Source of the DNA: Lamellibrachia columna
Lineage: Eukaryota > Annelida > Polychaeta > Sabellida > Siboglinidae
Length of the DNA stretch: 64,000 nucleotides
Direction: 5' to 3'
NCBI GenBank assembly: GCA_963662155.1
Contig: OY759271.1
Coordinates: 165,001 to 229,000 of the forward strand
Numbering within the stretch: position 1 is the stretch's first letter; every line of letters starts with the position of its first letter. Under the pieces are notes generated by a model, which saw nothing but the letters and a program-made list of their open reading frames with translations, was not told where the DNA came from and did no database searches. Below are positions 40,301-51,830 of the stretch, one piece after another. Made by a program: the position numbers and the translations under genes.

Positions 40301-43300
40301 CTCTTACAATGACAGCAGGCATTTTGCCTATGGAATCTCACCAAAAAACTCCCAATATGGTTCACTCATAATTTTTACAGTTTTGAAGAGGCACCAAAAC
40401 TGACTACAGATTCCTGTAGCATGACATATTGACTACAAAATATTACAAAGTCAGTTTGGTATGTTTTGAAATCACTAGTCTAGGCTCTGCCCTGTATTTG
40501 CTCTCTCTTACAATGACAGCAGGCATTTTGCCTATGGAATCTCACCAAAAAACGCCCAATATTGTTCACTCATAATTTTTACACTTTTGAATTGGCACCA
40601 AAACTGACTACAGATTCTTGTAGCATGACATCTTGACTACAAAATATGACAAAGTCAGTTTGGTATGTTTTGAAATCACTAGTCTGGGCTCAGCCCTGTA
40701 TTTGCTCTCTCTTACAATGACAGCAGGCATTCTGCCTATGAAATCTCACCAAAAAACGCCCAATATGGTTCACTCATAATTTTTACAGTTTTGAAGTGGC
40801 ACCAAAACTTACTACAGTTTCTTGTAGCATGACATCTTGTCAACAAAATATGACAAAATCAGTTTGGTATGTTTTGAAATCACTAGTCTGGGCTCAGCCC
40901 TGTATTTGCCCTTTCTTACAATGACAGCAGGCATTCTGCGTATGGAATCTCACCAAAAAACGCCCTATATGGTTCACTCATAATTTTTACACTTTTGAAG
41001 TGGCACCAAAACTGACTACAGATTATTGTAGCATTGCATCTTGGCTACAAAATGTGACAAAGTCAGTTTGGTATGTTTTGAAATCACTAGTTTGGGCTTA
41101 GCCCTGTATTTGCCCTCTCTTACAATGACAGCAGGCATTTTGCCTATGGAATCTCACCAAAAAACTCCCAATATGGTTCACTCATAATTTTTACAGTTTT
41201 GAAGAGGCACCAAAACTGACTACAGATTCCTGTAGCATGACATATTGACTACAAAATATTACAAAGTCAGTTTGGTATGTTTTGAAATCACTAGTCTAGG
41301 CTCTGCCCTGTATTTGCTCTCTCTTACAATGACAGCAGGCATTTTGCCTATGGAATCTCACCAAAAAACGCCCAAAATTGTTCACTCATAATTTTTACAC
41401 TTTTGAATTGGCACCAAAACTGACTACAGATTCTTGTAGCATGACATCTTGACTACAAAATATGACAAAGTCAGTTTGGTATGTTTTGAAATCACTAGTC
41501 TGGGCTCAGCCCTGTATTTGCTCTCTCTTACAATGACAGCAGGCATTCTGCCTATGAAATCTCACCAAAAAACGCCCAATATGGTTCACTCATAATTTTT
41601 ACAGTTTTGAAGTGGCACCAAAACTTACTACAGATTCTTGTAGCATGACATCTTGTCAACAAAATATGACAAAATCAGTTTGGTATGTTTTGAAATCACT
41701 AGTCTGGGCTCAGCCCTGTATTTGCCCTTTCTTACAATGACAGCAGGCATTCTGCCTATGGAATCTCACCAAAAAACGCCCTATATGGTTCACTCATAAT
41801 TTTTACACTTTTGAAGTGGCACCAAAACTGACTACAGATTATTGTAGCATTGCATCTTGGCTACAAAATGTGACAAAGTCAGTTTGGTATGTTTTGAAAT
41901 CACTAGTTTGGGCTTAGCCCTGTATTTGCCCTCTCTTACAATGACAGTAGGCATTTTGACTATGAAATCTCACCAAAAAACGCCCAAAATTGTTCACTCA
42001 TAATTTTTACAGTTTTGAAGTGGCACCAAAACTGACTACAGATTCTTGTAGCATGACATCTTGGCTACAAAATGTGACAAAGTCAGTTTGGTATGTTTTG
42101 AAATCACTAGTCTGCGCTCAGCCCTGTATTTGCTCTCTCTTACAATGACCGCAGGCATTTTGCCTATGGAATCTCACCAAAAAACGCCCAATATTGTTCA
42201 CTCATAATTTTTACACTTTTGAAGAGGCACCAAAACTGACTACAGATTCCTGTAGCATGTCATATTGACTACAAAATATTACAAAGTCAGTTTGGTATGT
42301 TTTGAAATCACTAGTCAGGGCTCAGCCCTGTATTTGCTCTCTCTTACAATGACAGCAGGCATTTTGCCTATGAAATCTCACCAAAAAACGCCCAAAATTG
42401 TTCACTCATAATTTTTACAGTTTTGAAGTGGCACCAAAACTGACTACAGATTCTTGTAGAATGACATCTTGGCTACAAAATGTGACAAAGTCAGTTTGGT
42501 ATGTTTTGAAATCACTAGTTTGGGCTCAGCCCTGTATTTGCTCTCTCTTACAATGACAGCAGGCATTTTGCCTATGGAATCTCACCAAAAAACTCCCAAT
42601 ATGGTTCACTCATAATTTTTACAGTTTTGAAGAGGCACCAAAACTGACTACAGATTCCTGTAGCATGACATATTGACTACAAAATATTACAAAGTCAGTT
42701 TGGTATGTTTTGAAATCACTAGTCTAGGCTCTGCCCTGTATTTGCTCTCTCTTACAATGACAGCAGGCATTTTGCCTATGGAATCTCACCAAAAAACGCC
42801 CAATATTGTTCACTCATAATTTTTACACTTTTGAAGTGGCACCAAAACTGACTACAGTTTCCTGTAGCATGACATATTGACTACAAAATATTACAAAGTC
42901 AGTTTGGTATGTTTTGAAATCACTAGTCTGGGCTCAGCCCTGTATTTGCTCTCTCTTACAATGACAGCAGGCATTTTGCCTATGGAATCTCACCAAAAAA
43001 CGCCCAATATTGTTCACTCATAATTTTTACACTTTTGAAGTGGCACCAAAACTGACTACAGTTTCTTGTAGCATGACATCTTGTCAACAAAATATGACAA
43101 AATCAGTTTGGTATGTTTTGAAATCACTAGTCTGGGCTCAGCCCTGTATTTGCCCTTTCTTACAATGACAGCAGGCATTCTGCCTATGGAATCTCACCAA
43201 AAAACGCCCTATATGGTTCACTCATAATTTTTACACTTTTGAAGTGGCACCAAAACTGACTACAGATTATTGTAGCATTGCATCTTGGCTACAAAATGTG

Positions 43301-45750
43301 ACAAAGTCAGTTTGGTATGTTTTGAAATCACTAGTTTGGGCTTAGCCCTGTATTTGCCCTCTCTTACAATGACAGCAGGCATTTTGCCTATGAAATCTCA
43401 CCAAAAAACGCCCAAAATTGTTCACTCATAATTTTTACAGTTTTGAAGTGGCACCAAAACTGACTACAGATTCTTGTAGCATGACATCTTGGCTACAAAA
43501 TGTGACAAAGTCAGTTTGGTATGTTTTGAAATCACTAGTTTGGGCTCAGCCCTGTATTTGCTCTCTCTTACAATGACAGCAGGCATTTTGCCTATGGAAT
43601 CTCACCAAAAAACTCCCAATATGGTTCACTCATAATTTTTACAGTTTTGAAGAGGCACCAAAACTGACTACAGATTCCTGTAGCATGACATATTGACTAC
43701 AAAATATTACAAAGTCAGTTTGGTATGTTTTGAAATCACTAGTCTAGGCTCTGCCCTGTATTTGCTCTCTCTTACAATGACAGCAGGCATTTTGCCTATG
43801 GAATCTCACCAAAAAACGCCCAATATTGTTCACTCATAATTTTTACACTTTTGAAGTGGCATCAAAACTGACTACAGTTTCCTGTAGCATGACATATTGA
43901 CTACAAAATATTACAAAGTCAGTTTGGTATGTTTTGAAATCACTAGTCTGGGCTCAGCCCTGTATTTGCTCTCTCTTACAATGACAGCAGGCATTTTGCC
44001 TATGGAATCTCACCAAAAAACGCCCAATATTGTTCACTCATAATTTTTACACTTTTGAAGTGGCACCAAAACTGACTACAGTTTCTTGTAGCATGACATC
44101 TTGTCAACAAAATATGACAAAATCAGTTTGGTATGTTTTGAAATCACTAGTCTGGGCTCAGCCCTGTATTTGCCCTTTCTTACAATGACAGCAGGCATTC
44201 TGCCTATGGAATCTCACCAAAAAACGCCCTATATGGTTCACTCATAATTTTTACACTTTTGAAGTGGCACCAAAACTGACTACAGATTATTGTAGCATTG
44301 CATCTTGGCTACAAAATGTGACAAAGTCAGTTTGGTATGTTTTGAAATCACTAGTTTGGGCTTAGCCCTGTATTTGCCCTCTCTTACAATGACAGCAGGC
44401 ATTTTGCCTATGAAATCTCACCAAAAAACGCCCAAAATTGTTCACTCATAATTTTTACAGTTTTGAAGTGGCACCAAAACTGACTACAGATTCTTGTAGC
44501 ATGACATCTTGGCTACAAAATGTGACAAAGTCAGTTTGGTATGTTTTGAAATCACTAGTCTGCGCTCAGCCCTGTATTTGCTCTCTCTTACAATGACAGC
44601 AGGCATTTTGCCTATGGAATCTCACCAAAAAACGCCCAATATTGTTCACTCATAATTTTTACACTTTTGAAGAGGCACCAAAACTGACTACAGATTCCTG
44701 TAGCATGACATATTGACTACAAAATATTACAAAGTCAGTTTGGTATGTTTTGAAATCACTAGTCTGGGCTCAGCCCTGTATTTGCTCTCTCTTACAATGA
44801 CAGCAGGCATTTTGCCTATGAAATCTCACCAAAAAACGCCCAAAATTGTTCACTCATAATTTTTACAGTTTTGAAGTGGCACCAAAACTGACTACAGATT
44901 CTTGTAGAATGACATCTTGGCTACAAAATGTGACAAAGTCAGTTTGGTATGTTTTGAAATCACTAGTTTGGGCTCAGCCCTGTATTTGCTCTCTCTTACA
45001 ATGACAGCAGGCATTTTGCCTATGGAATCTCACCAAAAAACTCCCAATATGGTTCACTCATAATTTTTACAGTTTTGAAGAGGCACCAAAACTGACTACA
45101 GATTCCTGTAGCATGACATATTGACTACAAAATATTACAAAGTGAGTTTGGTATGTTTTGAAATCACTAGTCTAGGCTCTGCCCTGTATTTGCTCTCTCT
45201 TACAATGACAGCAGGCATTTTGCCTATGGAATCTCACCAAAAAACGCCCAATATTGTTCACTCATAATTTTTACACTTTTGAATTGGCACCAAAACTGAC
45301 TACAGATTCTTGTAGCATGACATCTTGACTACAAAATATGACAAAGTCAGTTTGGTATGTTTTGAAATCACTAGTCTGGGCTCAGCCCTGTATTTGCCCT
45401 CTCTTACAATGACAGCAGGCATTCTGCCTATGAAATCTCACCAAAAAACGCCCAATATGGTTCACTCATAATTTTTACAGTTTTGAAGTGGCACCAAAAC
45501 TTACTACAGTTTCTTGTAGCATGACATCTTGTCAACAAAATATGACAAAATCAGTTTGGTATGTTTTGAAATCACTAGTCTGGGCTCAGCCCTGTATTTG
45601 CCCTTTCTTACAATGACAGCAGGCATTCTGCCTATGGAATCTCACCAAAAAACGGCCTATATGGTTCACTCATAATTTTTACACTTTTGAAGTGGCACCA
45701 AAACTGACTACAGATTATTGTAGCATTGCATCTTGGCTACAAAATGTGAC
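34391..45750. repeat. 204-bp satellite, copy 2 of the 10-kb duplication and its extension
   Basis: At 34391-34420 the uniform 204-bp core switches back abruptly to edge-type sequence (GATTCGTGTAGCATGACACC), which is a repeat of 24117 onward. Marker spacings from 37349 are 7, 4, 7, 4, 7, 5 and 7 monomers (37349, 38777, 39593, 41021, 41837, 43265, 44285, 45713). Differences from copy 1 are rare single bases, for example TTCTGCGTATGG at about 40935 and ACTAGTCAGGGC at about 42312. The block is interrupted at 45751 by the LINE. Confidence 0.95.
42470..44510. repeat. 1020-bp five-monomer unit, two copies
   Basis: Two successive five-monomer units are recognisable by ACTAGTTTGGGCTCAGCC at about 42516 and 43536, exactly 1020 bp apart, followed by the same monomer order (AAAAACTCCC, CTAGGCTCTGCCC, GCAATATTG-type and TATGGTTC-type). 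The paralogous region at 53646-56760 has three such units. Confidence 0.85.
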
Positions 45751-45756
45751 AAAGTT
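45751..45756. repeat. target-site duplication, left copy
   Basis: AAAGTT borders the 3' end of the LINE. The same six bases are at 48798-48803 on the other side. The uninterrupted paralogous site at 57956-57961 has AAAGTT once. Confidence 0.9.
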
Positions 45757-45778
45757 TAACAAGATTTTAACAAGATTT
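45757..45778 (-). repeat. 11-bp tandem repeat at the LINE 3' end
   Basis: TAACAAGATTT occurs twice in a row on the plus strand (45757-45767 and 45768-45778), that is, two copies of AAATCTTGTTA at the element's 3' terminus. CR1- and L2-type elements often end in a short tandem repeat instead of poly(A), thought to help the RT recognise its RNA. Confidence 0.85.
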
Positions 45779-45853
45779 GCCATCCAAGCCAAAGGCCCAG
45801 ATGGCAAGTGGACAAGGAAGCCATTGGCTTATCGAGAGTCCAACAATGTTCAC

Positions 45854-48727
45854 CTACTTATAACCCGCCCTCCTGATATATGTGTCAACCTTGTTTTTAA
45901 ACATATTCACGCTGCTAGCAGTTACACAATCTGTAGACAGTTTGTTCCATTCATTTATTGTCCTCTGTGAGAACGAGTGCTTCCTGATGTCCAATCTGCA
46001 TTGATCCTTTACTAATTTTACCTCATGTCCTCTAGTTCTGCTATCCTTCTTGAGTGAGAAAAACATATTTCTATCAATATTTTCATACCCATTCAATATC
46101 TTAAAAACTTCAATCTGATCTCCTCTTAACCTCCTTGTCTCTAGAGTTGTTAAACCACATTCTTTCAGGCGTTCTTCATAACTAAGGTCTCTAAGTTCTG
46201 GAATAATTTTAGTTGCTCTCCTTTGTATGCGTTCAAGCGTATCTATATCCTTCTTACGATATGGTCTCCATGCTTGTATACAGTATTCTAAATGAGGTCT
46301 AACTATTGCTTTATAAAGAGGTATAATTAACTTTTTTCCCTTATATGTTATGTTTCTTCTAATCAATCCAAGAATTTGATTACCCTTTGAAGCTGCAATA
46401 CCACACTGCTCTGAAACTTTCATATCAGCGCTTATTGTAACTCCTAAGTCCTTTTCTTTTACAGTAGTACCAAGAACAGTAGCTCCCATTTTATAGTTTA
46501 CATTCAAGTTCCCATGTCCTGTATGTAGGCATTTACATTTCCCAAAATTGAACAGCATCTGCCATTTCTCAGACCATTTCACTAATCTGTCTAGATCGTT
46601 TTGTAAATGTTGTTTATCACCATCAGTATTAACCTTTCTAAACAGTTTTGTGTCGTCCGCAAATTTCAGTACGTTACTTGTTATACTCTCGTCCAAGTCA
46701 TTGATATAAATTAAGAATAATATAGGTCCTAATACTGATCCTTGAGGTACCCCACTCAAAACCGATTTCCAATTTGAAACTTCGCCATCTACTACAACTC
46801 GTTGTCTTCTGTCAGTCAGCCATTGTTCTATCCAGTCAGTTATGCTATCCCCGATACCATGGGCTTTTAATTTAAGTAGCAATCTTTGATGTGGCACTTT
46901 GTCAAAAGCTTTCTGAAAATCTAAGTAGATAATATCTACTGGCGATCCCATGTCTATCCACTTAGTGATTTCTTCCAAAAAACATAACATATTTGTTAAG
47001 CATGACCTCGCTTTAAGGAATCCATGTTGAGATGAATTTAATAATTTATGCTTAACGAGGAAGTCCACCATATGGTCTTTAATTAACCTTTCTAATAATT
47101 TACAAATCACTGACGTTAAACTCACTGGTCTGTAATTCTCTGACTTATTTCTCGAACCCTTTTTAAATAATGGTATGATGTTTGCTTCTTTCCATTCAAA
47201 CGGAACAACTCCCTCTTTTAATGACAAGTTGAATACTCTTGCAAGTGGTATACTGATTTGATCTACTGTTTCCATTAGTAATTTTGGAGGAATCCCATCC
47301 ACTCCCGGTGATTTGTTATCCTTCATTGCCTTTATTTTCCTAGCTACCAATTCTGGAGTTACAACTAACGGTCCTAAATAGTCAGATTTAGCCCCCTGAA
47401 ATTTAGCATCAGCAACTGGTAATGAACTAATATCTTCTTTTGTAAACACTGAACTGAAGTAACCATTTAGGTCTTCCGCCATTAAAAACCCCTGTGATAT
47501 TATATTTCCAGCACTGTCTTCTAGAGGTCCAACCTTGTCTTGTACGTTTTGTTTACTCCTGACATATGCATAAAAACTCTTGCTGTCAGTTTTTATGTTA
47601 CATGCCAGTTTTTGCTCATAGCTTCTTTTAGATTGTCTGATTTCAGTTGTAGCTGCATTAAGTGCCTCTTTGTATTTTGCATAGTCTTCTTCCTTTCTGG
47701 TACGCCTATAAACCCTCCACATAGTTTGTTTTAGCATTATTTTTCTAATTGCCTCTTTTGACAAGTGTTTCTTTCTACACCGTTTTCCTTGTTTTCGGAA
47801 GGGAACAAATTTATCAATGATACTCTCAATTTCATATTTTAGAATATTCCAACATTCAATTGCAGTCTTATCCATCAGCATGTTATTCCAATCTAGCTGT
47901 GCTAAGTATTTTCTCATATCTTTGTAGTTACCTTTGTGGAAGTTTCTCTTATACGTTTTCTTATTTTTACTTTCTGATTTTACATTGATGTCAAAATGTA
48001 TTTGATTATGGTCACTATTACCCAATGGTTCAAATATTTTTACATTGTCCACTAATTCTTGTTGTGATGACAAAACTATATCTAATACATTTTCTCCCCT
48101 GGTTGGTTCTAGTACGTGCTGAGTAAGAAAGCTATCCTGGATTAAACATAGAAATTGTTGATCCTCAATCCCTGTGCTCTCTAGAGAATTCCATTGTATG
48201 TGTCCATGGTTAAAATCTCCCATTATGATACATTCCCCTTTACTAACTTCCTTTATAGCGTTTTTTATTTTTGTGTTGTCCTCTTCGTTTATGTTTGGAC
48301 TTCGGTAAACTAATCCAATAGTTAATTTTGAATTTCCTGAAACAATTTTGCACCAAACAGCTTCATCGCAATCTGCTTCCCTTTCTAGTTTTATTTCATA
48401 AGCCTGAATAGATTCTTTAACATATAAAATAACTCCCCCACCCCTTCTTCCTATTCGATCTTTCCTAAACATTACGTATCCTGTCAGTCCTAATTCAGCA
48501 TCTGTTATATCTATGTTAGCCCATGATTCAGTTATACCAATTATGTGAGGGTCAATATCTTCTACCATAATGTTTAATTCGTTTTTCTTATTTACTATGC
48601 TCCTTGCATTTAAACATACGCATCTATAACCTTTTTCAGAGATGATTTTCGGATGATTTGATATTGGTTTATCTGTGCTAGTGGCCTCTTGTTCTGCTTG
48701 AGACACCTCTAGGTAACCCCCCTGCAC
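45854..48727 (-). CDS. LINE polyprotein: APE-type endonuclease and reverse transcriptase
   Basis: This is a 957-residue open frame ending in TAG. The apurinic-type endonuclease spans about residues 35-245: CLNARS (38-43), ITESW with Glu67, GDFN (170-173) and SDH (238-240). A basic linker follows (about 310-400). The reverse transcriptase covers about 470-780: NKSPGVDGIPPKLL (471-484), NYRPVSLTS (531-539), HGFLKARSC (568-576), YLDFQKAFDKVPH with Asp603 (601-613), GVPQGSVLGP (659-668) and FADDTKLF with Asp691/Asp692 (689-696). The C-terminal part has RPHLEYCIQAW and RRATKIIP. All catalytic residues I can recognise are present. The function is nicking the target DNA and copying the element RNA onto it. 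The first codon counted is GTG; the frame is open to 48745, where it follows a TAA. The first ATG is residue 54 (48566-48568), inside the endonuclease, so the natural start is missing and this copy may not make a full protein by itself. Confidence 0.93.
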   Translation of the reverse strand: MQGGYLEVSQAEQEATSTDKPISNHPKIISEKGYRCVCLNARSIVNKKNELNIMVEDIDPHIIGITESWANIDITDAELGLTGYVMFRKDRIGRRGGGVILYVKESIQAYEIKLEREADCDEAVWCKIVSGNSKLTIGLVYRSPNINEEDNTKIKNAIKEVSKGECIIMGDFNHGHIQWNSLESTGIEDQQFLCLIQDSFLTQHVLEPTRGENVLDIVLSSQQELVDNVKIFEPLGNSDHNQIHFDINVKSESKNKKTYKRNFHKGNYKDMRKYLAQLDWNNMLMDKTAIECWNILKYEIESIIDKFVPFRKQGKRCRKKHLSKEAIRKIMLKQTMWRVYRRTRKEEDYAKYKEALNAATTEIRQSKRSYEQKLACNIKTDSKSFYAYVRSKQNVQDKVGPLEDSAGNIISQGFLMAEDLNGYFSSVFTKEDISSLPVADAKFQGAKSDYLGPLVVTPELVARKIKAMKDNKSPGVDGIPPKLLMETVDQISIPLARVFNLSLKEGVVPFEWKEANIIPLFKKGSRNKSENYRPVSLTSVICKLLERLIKDHMVDFLVKHKLLNSSQHGFLKARSCLTNMLCFLEEITKWIDMGSPVDIIYLDFQKAFDKVPHQRLLLKLKAHGIGDSITDWIEQWLTDRRQRVVVDGEVSNWKSVLSGVPQGSVLGPILFLIYINDLDESITSNVLKFADDTKLFRKVNTDGDKQHLQNDLDRLVKWSEKWQMLFNFGKCKCLHTGHGNLNVNYKMGATVLGTTVKEKDLGVTISADMKVSEQCGIAASKGNQILGLIRRNITYKGKKLIIPLYKAIVRPHLEYCIQAWRPYRKKDIDTLERIQRRATKIIPELRDLSYEERLKECGLTTLETRRLRGDQIEVFKILNGYENIDRNMFFSLKKDSRTRGHEVKLVKDQCRLDIRKHSFSQRTINEWNKLSTDCVTASSVNMFKNKVDTYIRRAGYK

Positions 48728-48797
48728 TTCTAGTTTAAAGAATGTTTACTTCCAAAAATATTTGTCATTGTACCCAAGTCGCTATCTACTGCTGCTG

Positions 48798-48803
48798 AAA
48801 GTT
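48798..48803. repeat. target-site duplication, right copy
   Basis: AAAGTT lies at the element's 5' border, followed by AGTTTGGTATG, where the satellite monomer resumes exactly where it was broken at 45756. Confidence 0.9.
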
Positions 48804-51800
48804 AGTTTGGTATGTTTTGAAATCACTAGTTTGGGCTTAGCCCTGTATTTGCCCTCTCTTACAATGACAGCAGGCATTTTGCCTATGAAATCTCAACAAA
48901 AAACGCCCAAAATTGTTCACTCATAATTTTTACAGTTTTGAAGTGGTACCAAAACTGACTACAGATTCGTTTAACATGACATCTTGGCTACAAAATATGA
49001 CAAAATCAATTTGGTATGTTTTGAAATCAAAAGTCTGGGCTCAGCCCTGTATTTGCCCTCTCTTACAATGACAGCAGGCATTTTGCCTATGGAATCTCAA
49101 CAAGAAACGCCCTATATGGTTCACTAATAATTTTAACAGTTTTGAAGTGGCACCAAAACTGACTACAGATTCCTGTAAAATGACATATTGGCTACAAAAT
49201 ATAATAAAGTAAGTTTGGCATGTTTCGAAATCACTAGTCTGGGCTCAGCCCTGAATTAGCCCTCTCTTACAATGACAGCAGGCATTCTGCCTATGAAATC
49301 TCACAAAAAAACGCCCAAAATGGTTCACTCATAATTTTTACAATTTTGAAGTGGCACCAAAACTGACTACAGATTCTTGTAACATGACATCTTGGCTACA
49401 AAATGTGACAAAGTCGGTTTGGTATGTTTTTAAATCCCTTGTCTGGGCTCAGCCCTGTATTTGCTCTCTCTTACAATGACAGCAGGCATTCTGCCTATGA
49501 AATCTCACCAAAAATTGTTCACTCATAATTTTTACAGTTTTGAAGTGGCACCAAAACTGACTACAGATTCTTGTAGAATGACATCTTGGCTACAAAATGT
49601 GACAAAGTCAGTTTGGTATGTTTTGAAATCACTAGTTTGGGCTCAGCCCTGTATTTGCTCTCTCTTACAATGACAGCAGGCATTTTGCCTATGGAATCTC
49701 ACCAAAAAACTCCCAATATGGTTCACTCATAATTTTTACAGTTTTGAAGAGGCACCAAAACTGACTACAGATTCTTGTAGCATGACATCTTGACTACAAA
49801 ATATGACAAAGTCAGTTTGGTATGTTTTGAAATCACTAGTCTGGGTTCAGCCCTGTATTTGCCCTCTCTTACAATGACAGCAGGCATTCTGCCTATGAAA
49901 TCTCACCAAAAAACGCCCAATATGGTTCACTCATAATTTTTACAGTTTTGAAGTGGCACCAAAACTTACTACAGTTTCTTGTAGCATGACATCTTGTCAA
50001 CAAAATATGACAAAATCAGTTTGGTATGTTTTGAAATCACTAGTCTGGGCTCAGCCCTGTATTTGCCCTTTCTTACAATGACAGCAGGCATTCTGCCTAT
50101 GGAATCTCACCAAAAAACGCCCTATATGGTTCACTCATAATTTTTACACTTTTGAAGTGGCACCAAAACTGACTACAGATTATTGTAGCATTGCATCTTT
50201 GCTACAAAATGTGACAAAGTTAGTTTGGTATGTTTTGAAATCACTAGTTTGGGCTTAGCCCTGTATTTGCCCTCTCTTACAATGACAGCAGGCATTTTGC
50301 CTATGAAATCTCAACAAAAAACGCCCAAAATTGTTCACTCATAATTTTTAGTTTTGAAGTGGTACCAAAAGTGACTACAGATTCGTTTAAAATGACATCT
50401 TGGCTACAAAATATGACAAAATCAATTTGGTATGTTTTGAAATCACAAGTCTGGGCTCAGCCCTGTATTTGCCCTCTCTTACAATGACAGCAGGCATTTT
50501 GCCTATGGAATCTCAACAAGAAACGCCCTATATGGTTCACTAATAATTTTTACAGTTTTGAAGTGGCACCAAAACTGACTACAGATTCCTGTAAAATGAC
50601 ATATTGGCTACAAAATATAATAAAGTAAGTTTGGCATGTTTCGAAATCACTAGTCTGGGTTCAGCCCTGAATTAGCCCTCTCTTACAATGACAGCAGGCA
50701 TTCTGCCTATGAAATCTCACAAAAAAATGCCCAAAATGGTTCACTCATAATTTTTACAATATTGAAGTGGCACCAAAACTGACTACAGATTCTTGTAACA
50801 TGACATCTTGGCTACAAAATGTGACAAAGTCGGTTTGGTATGTTTTTAAATCCCTTGTCTGGGCTCAGCCCTGTATTTGCTCTCTCTTACAATGACAGCA
50901 GGCATTCTGCCTATGAAATCTCACCAAAAATTGTTCACTCATAATTTTTACAGTTTTGAAGTGGCACCAAAACTGACTACAGATTCTTGTAGAATGACAT
51001 CTTGGCTACAAAATGTGACAAAGTCAGTTTGGTATGTTTTGAAATCACTAGTTTGGGCTCAGCCCTGTATTTGCTCTCTCTTACAATGACAGCAGGCATT
51101 TTGCCTATGGAATCTCACCAAAAAACTCCCAATATGGTTCACTCATAATTTTTACAGTTTTGAAGAGGCACCAAAACTGACTACAGATTCCTGTAGCATG
51201 ACATATTGACTACAAAATATTACAAAGTCAGTTTGGTATGTTTTGAAATCACTAGTCTAGGCTCTGCCCTGTATTTGCTCTCTCTTACAATGACAGCAGG
51301 CATTTTGCCTATGGAATCTCACCAAAAAACGCCCAATATTGTTCACTCATAATTTTTACACTTTTGAATTGGCACCAAAACTGACTACAGATTCTTGTAG
51401 CATGACATCTTGACTACAAAATATGACAAAGTCAGTTTGGTATGTTTTGAAATCACTAGTCTGGGCTCAGCCCTGTATTTGCCCTCTCTTACAATGACAG
51501 AAGGCATTCTGCCTATGAAATCTCACCAAAAAACGCCCAATATGGTTCACTCATAATTTTTACAGTTTTGAAGTGGCACCAAAACTTACTACAGTTTCTT
51601 GTATCATGACATGTTGTCAACAAAATATGACAAAATCAGTTTGGTATGTTTTGAAATCACTAGTCTGGGCTCAGCCCTGTATTTGCCCTTTCTTACAATG
51701 ACAGCAGGCATTCTGCCTATGGAATCTCACCAAAAAACGCCCTATATGGTTCACTCATAATTTTTACACTTTTGAAGTGGCACCAAAACTGACTACAGAT

Positions 51801-51830
51801 TATTGTAGCATTGCATCTTGGCTACAAAAT
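48804..51830. repeat. 204-bp satellite, resumed after the LINE
   Basis: The array continues with variant monomers (TCAACAAAAAACGCC, GTGGTACC, GATTCGTTTAACATG, TTTGGCATGTTTCG). A short 192-bp monomer lacking AACGCCC next to CACCAAAAATTG occurs at about 49504 and 50920. This stretch matches 57962-61200 at offset 9158, later 9365; the right-hand copy has about one extra monomer. Repeat-derived forward frames at 49461 and 50877 are not genes. Confidence 0.9.

Larger units (their letters stand above)
45757..48797 (-). mobile_element. LINE (CR1/jockey-superfamily-like) inserted in the satellite
   Basis: This 3041-bp insertion is flanked by 6-bp AAAGTT duplications. The element lies on the minus strand, with its 5' end at 48797 (CAGCAGCAGTAGATAGC), one endonuclease-RT frame, a 3' UTR of about 97 bp and a 3' end of two 11-bp direct repeats. 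It has no long terminal repeats and no poly(A) tail. In LINEs, target-primed reverse transcription by the element's own endonuclease and RT produces exactly this pattern. There is no first ORF upstream of the endonuclease, and an in-frame TAA lies at 48746-48748, so the copy is probably 5'-truncated. The uninterrupted 957-codon frame and the presence of a matching empty site suggest a recent insertion. The clade within the CR1/L2/Crack/jockey group is not certain. Confidence 0.95.

Noticed and set aside
45692..45970. Plus-strand frame of 92 codons across the satellite-LINE border
   Set aside because: It is a chance fusion of satellite and the antisense of the LINE 3' end; the minus-strand polyprotein explains the region.
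47540..47734. Plus-strand frame of 64 codons
   Set aside because: It is antisense to the LINE polyprotein, hydrophobic by composition, and has no independent support.
45757..48797. An LTR retrotransposon or retrovirus-like element
   Set aside because: It has an APE-type endonuclease with a non-LTR RT, no integrase, protease or gag, no long terminal repeats, and short terminal repeats at the 3' end.
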